From Zelonia costaricensis (Eukaryota > Euglenozoa > Kinetoplastea > Trypanosomatida > Trypanosomatidae), in assembly GCA_030849075.1 (NCBI GenBank), contig JASAOO010002817.1:1-10274 (forward strand): DNA of 10,274 nucleotides. The letters are read 5' to 3'. The notes under the pieces were generated by a model, which was not told the origin of the DNA, made no database searches, and worked only from the letters and a program-made list of their open reading frames with translations. A program made the translations under genes and the position numbers. The first letter of the stretch is position 1; every line of letters starts with the position of its first letter. Shown piece by piece: positions 1-7,576 of the stretch.

Positions 1-147
1 GCAAATAGCGAACAGCGAGGAGGAGGCGTGGCGCCGTCGCGGCGGCGCGGCACGCGTGCGTGCTGGGGTGCACCCGCACGACCGGCGCTGCGTGCGCGGT
101 GTGTGCTGCGCGCGGCTGCCGCGGCGTCCGCCCCTCCCTCCGGCGCA

Positions 148-150
148 CAG
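148..150 (+). promoter_or_regulatory. Weak candidate trans-splice acceptor for the kinase mRNA
   Basis: A short C/T tract at about 127-140 is followed within ten bases by CAG. Use of this site would give a leader in which the ATG at 285 is the first start codon met by a scanning ribosome. The tract is short and the surroundings are GC-rich, so the assignment is weak; AG dinucleotides at 313-314 and 392-393 are alternatives with even poorer tracts. Confidence 0.25.
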
Positions 151-284
151 CGGTGGGACGGGGCAGGGCGTGCGTGCCTGCGTCTGTGTGTGTGGCGTGT
201 GCGCCGCCTGCGGGAGGGGGGACACTGCGCGCGCCTCGGTTGCCGGGAGGCGCGGTTGCCGTCTGCGCCGCTGTGCCGCTGCGT

Positions 285-422
285 ATGTCTTGGCAGCTGC
301 GACTGTCGCTGCAGGCGTGCCGGGTGCGCTGCTCTGCGTCGCGCCTTGTGGATGCGTTTGCACACCTCTGTTACCCGAACTGCCACNTGCGAGACAAGGG
401 CGAGCTCACGCGTGCCTTCGTC
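285..422 (+). other. Possible N-terminal extension of dephospho-CoA kinase (mitochondrial presequence-like)
   Basis: An ATG at 285 is in frame with the kinase and no stop intervenes. The extension starts MSWQLRLSLQACRVRC and carries arginines, serines and hydrophobic residues with no acidic residue in its first 20 or so positions, the composition of a mitochondrial matrix presequence. The ambiguous base at 387 is the first base of an NTG codon, so no reading of it creates a stop in this frame. Against this, the family can begin at 423 and the region's base bias alone favours Arg and Ala codons. Confidence 0.3.
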
Positions 423-1157
423 ATGATTCTTATCGGGCTCACCGGCGGGATTGCGTGCGGCAAGTCCACAGTGTCACGCATTCTGGGCGACGAGCTTCAC
501 GTTGAGATTATCGACGCCGATCTCATTGTGCGCGAGCTGCAAGCACCAAACGCGGCGTGCACGCGGCGCATCGCCGCCAGATGGCCGGGCTGCGTGGATG
601 CGGTGACAGGCGAGCTCAATCGCGCGGAGCTAGGAAAGGTCGTTTTCGCTGACGCGCGTGCGCGGCGAGAGCTCGGCAAAATCATGAATCCTGCCATCTT
701 TCGTGCCATCTTCGGCCACATCGTGGCCAGTTGGTGGCGCGACGTGAAGCGGACGGTGAGCGGCGCAGCACCGTCGATAGTCGTGCTTGATGCCCCTACG
801 CTTTTTGAAACCAAGACCTTCACTTACTTCATCAGCGCAGCCGTCGTTGTCGCCTGCACGGAGGATCGGCAGATTGAGAGGCTGAGCCGCCGCAACGGCT
901 TTGGCCGGGAAGAGGCCTTGCAGCGCATCCGCAGCCAGATGCCACTCGCGCGGAAGCGCCAACTTGCCGACTTCGTGATTGAGAACGATGCCGCAGACGA
1001 CCTCGAGTCTTTGCGCGGGTCTGTGCAGGCGTGCGCGGCGTGGATGGTGCAGCAGTCGAACGTGCGGCTAACGTGCTTGTTTGGCGCCGTTGCAGCCCTG
1101 GCCACGGGGGCGGTGGTGGCGGTGGGGTATGCTGGGTATCGCTTCCTGCTTGCGTGA
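423..1157 (+). CDS. DPCK: Dephospho-CoA kinase with C-terminal membrane tail
   Basis: This protein of 244 residues should phosphorylate the 3'-hydroxyl of the ribose of dephospho-CoA with ATP, the last step of coenzyme A synthesis. The CoaE-family P-loop GGIACGKST is at residues 8-16. It is followed by the IIDADLIVREL block (29-39), whose aspartates match the catalytic and substrate-binding region. The lid and CoA-binding region reads LDAPTLFE (122-129), then QIERLSRRNGF (150-160), a QMPLARKRQLAD block (172-183) and VIEND (185-189). The length fits the single-domain family (about 200-245). Residues about 216-239 form an uninterrupted hydrophobic, Gly/Ala-rich segment before a short YRFLLA tail, suggesting a tail-anchored membrane protein; a hydrophobic C-terminus also occurs in animal DCAKD-type homologues, as far as I recall. 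The start at 423 places the P-loop at the usual distance from the N-terminus. An in-frame ATG at 285 would add 46 residues, so the true start is less sure than the function. Confidence 0.93.
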   Translation: MILIGLTGGIACGKSTVSRILGDELHVEIIDADLIVRELQAPNAACTRRIAARWPGCVDAVTGELNRAELGKVVFADARARRELGKIMNPAIFRAIFGHIVASWWRDVKRTVSGAAPSIVVLDAPTLFETKTFTYFISAAVVVACTEDRQIERLSRRNGFGREEALQRIRSQMPLARKRQLADFVIENDAADDLESLRGSVQACAAWMVQQSNVRLTCLFGAVAALATGAVVAVGYAGYRFLLA

Positions 1158-1920
1158 AGCGGGCTGAAAGGGAGTGGGGTGACGCGCCGTGGCCCCATTC
1201 CCTTCCTACTGTACCGCATCTGCTCTGCATTTTATCTTCTGGGAAACCCGCTGCAGGGATCGCCTGCCGGTTGTGTTGCCACATCAGCACTTTCCTCACC
1301 GAAAGGAAGTTAATCGGTTGTTGAGTTATCCGTACGAAGTTGGGCACGCACGTGACGAAGCTGCTCAGTTTCTCAATCTCATACATGCTGAGACAGAAGC
1401 AGCAACAACAGGAACGACACGCCTTTTCCACAGGCGCAAAACCAGAGGCGTTTTGGGAAGGCAGCTGGTCAACGTATCCCTTAGCCGACACCGAGCGGGT
1501 TTGCCGGCTGTGCGGGTCTTGGGGAGGAAAAGACAGCTCAGCGGCTTGTTTTGCCGTCCTGTGCTCCCACACCTCATTGCTCGCATTCTTACGGCGTTGC
1601 TGCAAGTGAGCGCTGGTCTGATACATCTCGCTCACTGCGACGTTGCCGCGCTTCCACTCCCATCTCTTTCCGTCTCCTCCTGCTCTCTTCTCGCGGGCCC
1701 CTATTGCCCTCCCACCGTTTGCGGATCGTGCAACCCACACATGTCCCCGCTGTGCACCCTTCCGCGTATTCACTTCCTCTTTCCCGCAGCAGAAGTCCTT
1801 CTCCGTGCGCTTTTCCCAGCCCAAAAGCAAGTCAGTAACGCCTTCCCCGTCTCCCTGCCCATTTCTCTCTTCAGTCCCCGCAGCTGCCTCGCTGCTCCCG
1901 TCTTTCTTCACTTGTCCCCA

Positions 1921-1992
1921 TTCTCGCGTTCTCACCCCCCCCTCCCTCTCGCTTCCTCCTTCCCACCCCTCCCCCTCCCCCCTCCGCCAAAG
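1921..1992 (+). promoter_or_regulatory. Polypyrimidine tract and probable trans-splice acceptor of alanyl-tRNA synthetase
   Basis: A nearly pure C/T tract runs from 1921 to 1988 and the first AG after it is at 1991-1992 (context CCAAAG). Splicing here would give a genomic 5' UTR of only 32 nt before the ATG at 2025. The upstream TCAG (1871-1874) and CAG (1881-1883) also follow good tracts and could give longer leaders. A second AG at 1996-1997 lies five bases downstream. Choosing the first AG after the longest tract is a scanning rule and is inference here. Confidence 0.6.
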
Positions 1993-2024
1993 TGAAGCGA
2001 TTCTTCCCACTGCTGTGCCGCGGG
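1992..2024 (+). other. Possible non-AUG mitochondrial leader of alanyl-tRNA synthetase
   Basis: GTG at 1992-1994 is in frame with the synthetase and is followed by ten codons reading KRFFPLLCRG before the ATG at 2025. The leader is basic and hydrophobic with no acidic residue, like the very short mitochondrial presequences of trypanosomatids. Splicing after AG 1991-1992 removes the first G of this codon, but the spliced leader of Leishmania ends in G (TACTTTATTG), so the junction rebuilds GTG with A at position -3. Translation from this codon is inference. Confidence 0.3.
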
Positions 2025-2658
2025 ATGTCGTCCATCGAGTGGCCTGTCAGCCGGGTCCGTCAGGAGTTTGTGGACTACTTTAAGCGGCAAGATCACACTT
2101 TTGTGGCGAGCAGCCCTGTGTGCCCGCATGATGACCCGACGCTGCTCTTTATCAATGCAGGCATGAACCAGTTCAAGGCCCTCTTCCTAGGCACCGCCGA
2201 CCCGAACACCGACTTTGGGCGACTGAAGCGCGTCGCCAACTCGCAGATGTGCATTCGCGCTGGCGGCAAGCACAACGACCTCGAGGATGTGGGCCGCGAC
2301 ACGTACCACCACACCTTCTTCGAGATGCTTGGGTCGTGGTCGTTTGGCGACTACTTCAAGAAGGAGGCGATCCAGTGGGCGTGGGAGCTGCTGACGGAAG
2401 TGTACAAGCTGCCCAAGGACCAGCTCTACGTCACCTACTTCGAGGGCGACAAGAAGAACGGGCTGGAGCCGGACTTGGAGGCGAAGGAGCTGTGGGGTCA
2501 GTTCCTGCCGGAGAGCCAGATCATTCCAGGCAACGCGAAGGACAACTTCTGGGAGATGGGCGACACCGGCCCGTGCGGCCCCTGCTCTGAGGTGCACTTC
2601 GACCGCATTGGCGGCCGCAACGCCGCCAGCCTCGTCAACAAGGACGACCCTATGGTGG

Positions 2659-2700
<42 letters not shown>

Positions 2701-4913
2701 CCGACGGCACGCTGACCCCGCTGCCGCAGAGGCACATCGACACGGGCATGGGCCTCGAGCGCCTTACCTCGATCCTGCAGGATGTCAAGTCGAACTACGA
2801 CACCGACGCGTGGATTCCGATCTTCGAGGCAATCCAAGCCGCGACGGGCTACCCGAAGTCGTACGTTGAGATCCGCGGTGAGGGAAACAGCGATGCCGTC
2901 GTCGCCTACCGCGTCGTAGCCGATCACATCCGCTGCCTCACGACGGCTATCGGCGATGGCGTGATGCCCGACTCGGTGGGCCGCGGCTTCGTGCTGCGCC
3001 GCATCATTCGCCGCGCTGTCCGCTACGGTGTGCAGTTCCTCGGCGCCAAGCCGGGCTTCTTTACCCAGCTCGTGGACAGCGTGTGCGCGTCGCTCGGGCC
3101 CTTCTTCCCGCACCTGCAGGACCCCCGCACCATTCAGCGCGTCAAGGCGGTGCTCGCGGACGAGGAGCAGTCGTTCGCCAAGACCTGGGAGATTGGACTG
3201 AAGCAGTTCAACCACGCCGTCGAGGAGTCGCGTGAGCGCAATTCGAAGGTAATCAGCGGCTCCGACGCCTTCATCCTGCACGACCGCTACGGTTTCCCTG
3301 TTGACCTGACCTGCCTGCTGGCCGAGAAGGATGGCATGACGGTCGACCTCGACGCCTTCAACGCGGAGATGAAGGCGAACCAGGTGAGCGCTGGACGCGT
3401 GGCGGCCGCAAAGACGTTCATTGACGCCTATCAGCTTGAGGAGCTCAAGGCCCGCAGCATCCCGCAGACGGACGACGCCCCGAAGTACACGTGGGAGGAG
3501 ACGAATGGCGACATCCTTGCCATCTTCGACAAGAAGAACAGCGCGTTCATCGGCCTGCTGGAGCCCGGCAACAGTCTCGGTGCGGAGGAGGTGGGCATCA
3601 TCCTTGATCGCACCAACTTCTACGCCGAGTCTGGCGGCCAGATCTACGACACGGGCCGCCTCATCGCCGCGTCGGACTGCATCTTCGAGGTGAAGAAGGT
3701 GTATAACGTGGCTGGCTACGTCGTGCACGTCGGCAACCTCAGCAAGGACTCCACCGGTCCGCTGCCGTCGTCGGCGGTGGTGCAGATGCAGGTCAACTAC
3801 GAGCGGCGCTCCCCCATCGCCGCGAACCACACCACGACGCACGAGCTGAACTGGGTGCTGCGCCACGTGCTGGAGCAGAAGCCGGACAACTTCATGGAGG
3901 TGCAGCAGAAGGGCTCCCTTGTCACGGACGAGATGCTGCGCTTCGACTTCAGCTACAACACAAAGCTGTCGAACGACGACCTCGCACAGGTGGAGAAAAT
4001 CCTCAACGAGAGGATTCAGTCCGGCATGCTCGTCTACCGCGAGGAGGTGTCGCTGGAGGCTGCCAGCAAGATCAACGGGCTGCGCCACATGTTCGGTGAG
4101 AAGTACCCCGACCCCGTCAGCATCGTCTCCATTGGCGCCCCCATCGACGCGATGATGGCGAACCCTGAGAGCGAGAAGTGGCGCAACTACTCGGTGGAGT
4201 TCTGTGGCGGCACGCACCTCAACAGCATCAAGGAGGCCGAGAAGGCTGTGCTGCTCTCGGAGGAGGCTCTCATGAAGGGCGTACGCCGCGTCGTCGTGGC
4301 GACCAAGGCGGAGGCGGACAAGGCCATCCAGGCCGGCGCGGAGCTGCAGGCGCAGTACGACGAGCTCGCCAAGGGCGAGGCGACGGCCGCAAACGTCAAG
4401 GCTCTCTCTGTGCTGAACAAGAAGGTCGGCGACAGCTCGGTCCCGCTGGTGCTCAAGAACGAGCTGCGCGAGAACATCGACGGCGCCATCAAGCAGATGA
4501 ACGCGGCGCTCAAGGCGCAGGCCGCAGAGGCGAAGGAGAAGGCCGGCGAGGCGGGCAAGACTATGGGCGCCGCCCACGATGCGGCTGCGGCGCCCCTCCT
4601 CGTGCATGAGGTGGCTGTCTTCGGCGCGGAGCGGGAGGCGCTGCAGGCCTTCGCGGACGGCTTCACGAGCGCCGCCAGCGGCCCAGTCGGGCTCTTCCTC
4701 ATCGGCAGCGATGACGAGAAGGCGCTTGCCGTGGTGTCGATGCCGGCGGCGTTTGTGGAGAAGAAGTTGAGCGCCGTTTCGTGGGCGAAGGCGTCGATCG
4801 GCAAGGGCGGCGGCAAGCCCAACGCCGCGCAGTCGGGTCTGCCAGCCAAGGACGTGGCGGCCGCTGTGGCAAAGGCCACTGCTGAGGCGGAGAAGATGAA
4901 GGCGGCGCTATAA
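2025..4913 (+). CDS. AlaRS: Alanyl-tRNA synthetase, full length
   Basis: This 962-residue class II enzyme charges tRNA-Ala with alanine and clears mischarged Ser/Gly-tRNA. The catalytic core spans about 1-260. It has a motif 1 region with DPTLLFINAGMNQFK (37-51), motif 2 with SQMCIRAGGKHNDLEDVG (73-90) and YHHTFFEMLGSWSFGDYF (94-111), the DNFWEMGDTGPCGPCSE block (173-189) and IDTGMGLER (238-246) with the conserved Asp239. Motif 3, GRGFVLRRIIRR, is at 319-330, leading into the tRNA-recognition region. The editing domain carries the zinc-binding HxxxH (602-606) and CGGTH (727-731), both intact. A C-Ala/DHHA1 region closes with GKGGGKPNAAQSG (926-938). The length is normal for eukaryotic AlaRS (about 960). 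ATG 2025 is the first ATG after the polypyrimidine tract and matches homologous N-termini (MSSIEWP followed by the catalytic core). A single gene usually serves both cytosol and mitochondrion in trypanosomatids; an upstream in-frame GTG may give the second form. Confidence 0.98.
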
Positions 4914-5300
4914 GAGAGCGAGATTGGCCTAGACGCGCACGGAGGAAGGGGGGAGGGCGGCGGCGCTGCACGCGTTCCGGTCTCCTTGTCCCGCGCAGAT
5001 GCGCGTCTCCACCCTCTGCAACCCCGTTCCCGATCTCCTGCGCGGTGTCATTGATGCGAATGCGACTCACCACGAACACTTTTTATCGCGAGAGGGGGCA
5101 GCAGCATCGCCCCTTTTGGTTGCTTGAGGACACGGTCTCTCCAGGGCCTCGTCTTGGATGCTCCCATGCGTGTGAGCATGCGTGCGCCGGTGCTGGCAGC
5201 TGCTTTCTCTTCCCTTTTTCTCTGTGTTGTGCTGCTTTCTTCTCAGTGCCTTAGCCTATCTAGAGCCACATTCTGTAGCCGTGCTCGTGCCGGGTGCGAC

Positions 5301-5377
5301 AAAAAAAAAACGCGAGGCTGGAGAGAACGGTGCGGTGGAGGCAAGGAGGAGATGGGGAGACAGGAAACGGGGCAGGT
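5301..5377 (+). repeat. A10 run followed by purine-rich island
   Basis: Ten consecutive A at 5301-5310 are followed by a G/A-rich stretch to about 5377, inside a spacer that is otherwise strongly pyrimidine-rich on this strand. The run may be a relic of an A-rich retroposon tail or simple slippage. No flanking target-site duplication was identified. Confidence 0.4.
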
Positions 5378-5848
5378 GCGCGCCTCCTCTTTTCCACCTC
5401 CCCTCACTCGCTGGCTCATGCGCACTCTGCTTGCGCTCGTCGCACTTCACCGCGACTGGCAAGCGCGCCTCTCCGTTTCGCTCCCCTCTTTCGCTGTTCG
5501 TATGTGTGCTGACTCTTCCCTTCGCCTTCCCCGTGGTGGGCTTTTCCGATGCGTGTGTGTTTGTGCGCCCCTCCCTTTCTCGCCCGCTCGTCGTGCGTGT
5601 GCGCCGGCGCCATCGTGATACCGCTGGTCGTTCTCTGCCTAACGTAATAATTCGCGCGCTCGCGCGTCTGAGTGGTGGGGAAAGAGCGAGCCTCTGTGAT
5701 GCGTCTCATCGTCCCCGTTGTGGGGAGTTTAAGCGAGGCCACCACCGGGGGAAGGAAGCGAGACTCGAGGATCGACGGACATAGTCCTGCTTTAAAATCC
5801 AAACTTCCAGCACTATGCATCTTATGTCCCGCGGCTACACCGTCCCCC

Positions 5849-5860
5849 CTCTCTCTCTCT
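5849..5860 (+). repeat. (CT)6 simple repeat within a splice tract
   Basis: Six CT units follow a C-run at 5844-5849. Together with the TTTCTCCCC tract at 5882-5890 they form the pyrimidine context of the CAG at 5892-5894. Confidence 0.7.
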
Positions 5861-5894
5861 CGTGAAACCTTGCTTAGTGTCTTTCTCCCCTCAG

Positions 5895-6080
5895 ATGCGC
5901 CTGCGTAGGTGCTTCTACGTCTGTAAGCGTATGTGTCTGTGTCGACGTGTGGCAGGCGCGTCTCGACGGTGCCGGCGCGCCACCTCTCCTGCAGCAGAAA
6001 GTGTCTCGACGCGTTGGCTGTCACAGGCACGTCGACAACGTAGAAGTCAAATCTACCAAAGCCGCAGCGTCGAACCCTGA
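5895..6080 (+). CDS. Doubtful 61-residue basic, Cys-rich small ORF
   Basis: An ATG at 5895 follows directly on the acceptor sequence CTTTCTCCCCTCAG, so trans-splicing there would join the spliced leader straight to the start codon with no other 5' UTR. The predicted peptide starts MRLRRCFYVCKRMCLCRR. It contains 16 Arg, one Lys, five Cys (6, 10, 14, 16, 26) and only two Glu, and ends SRSVEP. The N-terminus could act as a mitochondrial presequence or the peptide could bind nucleic acid, but no family is recognised. Arg and Cys codons are favoured by the local base composition (CGT, TGT), so chance is a real alternative. The zero-length leader also argues for caution, as such mRNAs are rare. 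Confidence 0.15.
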   Translation: MRLRRCFYVCKRMCLCRRVAGASRRCRRATSPAAESVSTRWLSQARRQRRSQIYQSRSVEP

Positions 6081-7360
6081 AAAGAGGAAACAAAGATCTC
6101 TTGCAAGTACGCCGATAGTGGCAGAAAGAAAAAGGAACGCAGAAGAACATATTCGATGACACTGGGCAAGGCTCACTTCATGTGCAACGTGCACAGGCAG
6201 GCGCTTCTTTACGTGAGACACCGCCGCAGAGGAAAAGCGTGTGCACCGAGGCCCCGACACGCAACTCGCCCAACTGCAGAACACACCGAAAGCGAGCGGC
6301 GGAGACTCAAACGAGCCTGCCCTCTGGTGTGTTGGGGGTATAGTGTGAGTTTTGTTTTCCATTCTTCTCGTGGCGGACCCGTTTTGCTTGCTTCCTCTTC
6401 TGCTGCATCTCGGGCACTTTGCGCGTCTCGTCCTCTCTTGCCCCGTCCCCTCCCCCCTCTGCAACGCTTTCACTCTCCTTCCCTTGTGCCACCACTCCCT
6501 TTTTTTCTTCTGGCCGCTGCTCGCTCCTGTCCTTTCTTTGCGCGATCGCCCACATCGTCGCGCCAGTGCACTCCCTCTCCCTCCGCACCTTCCGCCTCTG
6601 CTCTACATTGCTGTGCGGCTTCAAACCTGCAGCGCCAGGGGCGGGACTTCTTCTCGCCGCTCCTCTCTACCGGTAGCGTGCGACCTCACTTCACGCCGCA
6701 CTTCCGCCAGCTGAGCAAACCGGCAGAGGAGGCCAAGCGGCAGGACACAGCTCACACAAACCGCGTCGTTTTCGTTTCCTGTTATCGAATAGACCTCCTG
6801 CGTCCTGCCTCTCGCCTTTCCCCTGCGCCCTCCTCCTCTCTCGTTCGTCAACACTCCAACACAAAACCCCCAAATTAGGTACCCACTTCCCCACCCAGAC
6901 ACCTCTGTGACTGAAAGTGCCACTGCGGCACGGCGTTTCCAGCACGAAACACCACCCACACCGTTTTTTTAAAAGTTTGTGAGCGCTTCTTCACGTTACC
7001 TCCTCTTCGTCCCCCCTTCTTCCGTGTACAAGAAAGGTCAACAGCAGCCCTGCCGTGCGTCTCGTTAGACGCTTGTTTCCTTTTTCCCCACTTCGGTGTC
7101 TTAGTCGTTCCCCTCACCCCCACCCTCTTTCTGCCTCTGCTCGTCCCTTCTCTGACCCTTTTCTTTTCCATCTCTGTGTCATTTGCCTTGCGTGGCCGCA
7201 CGCTTTGTGCCCGTGACTCGTGCCCATTTGCGTTTGATTGTTTCTTTTCTCATTTCTCTTCGCCCTGCTGAGGTCCCTGTCATTGACCATCGCTTTCCTT
7301 CACAAGACGCTTTGATTCCCACTCCTTCCTTCCCTGTACTACGCCATCTTCCCCGTTCTC

Positions 7361-7366
7361 TTTCAG
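7361..7366 (+). promoter_or_regulatory. Candidate trans-splice acceptor (TTTCAG) upstream of the C2-like gene
   Basis: TTTCAG ends a pyrimidine-rich stretch at about 7347-7366 and is a textbook acceptor. It would give a 5' UTR of 344 nt for the ATG at 7711, with a single upstream ATG (7577) in it. A second candidate lies at 7533-7535. Confidence 0.45.
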
Positions 7367-7494
7367 ACCTTAACCAGCTCCGTCGTCCGCCACTACCAGC
7401 GCGGGTACACGGACGTGCGCGCCTACCGCAATTTGCGGCTGCCCCTCGCTCGTGCGCGAACCCTTTGTCACTGCCTCGTCCTCCCCCCTCCCTC

Positions 7495-7510
7495 CACACA
7501 CACACACACA
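7495..7510 (+). repeat. (CA)8 microsatellite
   Basis: Eight CA units directly follow a C/T tract (about 7470-7495) and precede the CAG acceptor candidate at 7533-7535. Confidence 0.9.
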
Positions 7511-7532
7511 CGCATACAAACGTGCGTCAACG

Positions 7533-7535
7533 CAG
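7533..7535 (+). promoter_or_regulatory. Candidate trans-splice acceptor of the C2-like gene
   Basis: The first AG after the C/T tract at about 7470-7495 and the (CA)8 repeat is CAG at 7533-7535. It would leave a 5' UTR of 175 nt, a typical length, containing one short upstream ORF at 7577. The TTTCAG at 7361-7366 is the main competitor. Confidence 0.45.
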
Positions 7536-7576
7536 CAAAACTGCGGACGTGAAGGGGCTGCGGACTGGCGCACCGA

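Larger units (their letters stand above)
1..422. other. GC-rich upstream spacer / leader of the dephospho-CoA kinase gene
   Basis: No recognisable gene lies here. The segment is very GC-rich and open in several frames, but the frames read as arginine-, alanine- and cysteine-rich low-complexity sequence without family motifs, so they are treated as chance. It holds a weak pyrimidine tract at about 127-140 followed by CAG at 148-150, the best available trans-splice acceptor candidate. It also holds an ATG at 285 in frame with the kinase and an out-of-frame ATG at 352 opening a 24-codon ORF that ends at 424-426, overlapping the kinase ATG at 423 as ATGA. Base 387 is N, which points to a draft or low-quality read. 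Where transcription enters the window is not visible. Confidence 0.6.
1158..2024. other. Spacer between the kinase and alanyl-tRNA synthetase genes
   Basis: This segment holds the 3' UTR of the kinase and the leader of the synthetase. From about 1640 it turns into successive pyrimidine-rich tracts, densest at 1921-1985, where C-runs dominate. AG sites after good tracts are TCAG at 1871-1874, CAG at 1881-1883 and AAAG at 1989-1992. ORFs crossing it in all frames read as Ser/Pro/Leu/Arg low-complexity sequence. No poly(A) signal can be called, because trypanosomatids position polyadenylation from the downstream splice site and not from a sequence motif. Confidence 0.7.
4914..7535. other. Long spacer: AlaRS 3' UTR and upstream leader of the next gene
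   Basis: About 2.6 kb (2.8 kb counting the following leader) without a convincing gene, long even for this type of genome. Repeated pyrimidine-rich stretches lie at about 5195-5260, 5385-5420, 5505-5600, 5843-5892, 6360-6680, 6990-7180 and 7300-7365. Features that stand out are a run of ten A at 5301-5310 followed by a purine-rich island to about 5377, a (CT)6 repeat at 5849-5860, a strong acceptor directly abutting an ATG at 5895, and a TTTCAG acceptor at 7361-7366. ATG-started ORFs at 5166-5618 and 6156-6878 lack family motifs and coding-like codon use. No tRNA B-box or box C/D pair was found by eye. Degenerate SIDER-type retroposons are common in Leishmania 3' UTRs, but none can be identified here by eye. 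Confidence 0.6.

Noticed and set aside
1106..1135. G-rich stretch near the kinase 3' end as a G-quadruplex
   Set aside because: Only three runs reach three or more G; the others are GG pairs that simply encode the Gly/Val residues of the hydrophobic tail.
832..2010. A 392-codon minus-strand open frame over the kinase 3' end and spacer
   Set aside because: It starts in the antisense of the polypyrimidine tract (Gly/Glu/Arg-rich) and ends as the antisense of the kinase; no coherent domain.
2187..4607. An 806-codon open frame on the minus strand across the AlaRS gene
   Set aside because: It is the antisense mirror of a strongly GC3-biased gene. It reads as Leu/Val/Arg/His low-complexity sequence with no motif, while the + strand has every AlaRS motif.
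5712..5726. Small hairpin (TCCCC/GGGGA stem with a five-base loop) as a structured RNA or terminator
   Set aside because: The stem is only five base pairs, with no T-run and no extension; expected by chance in this composition.
6068..6080. GTCGAACCC as a tRNA T-arm (B-box-like)
   Set aside because: No matching A-box, anticodon arm or acceptor stem can be laid out around it.
5416..6162. A 248-codon minus-strand ORF in the long spacer
   Set aside because: It lies opposite the direction of all other genes and consists mostly of Arg/Lys/Thr/Ser low-complexity sequence from the antisense of C/T tracts.
6156..6878. A 240-codon + strand ATG ORF in the long spacer
   Set aside because: It runs through several splice-type pyrimidine tracts and is dominated by Ser, Pro, Arg and Leu; no domain and no coding-like third-position bias.
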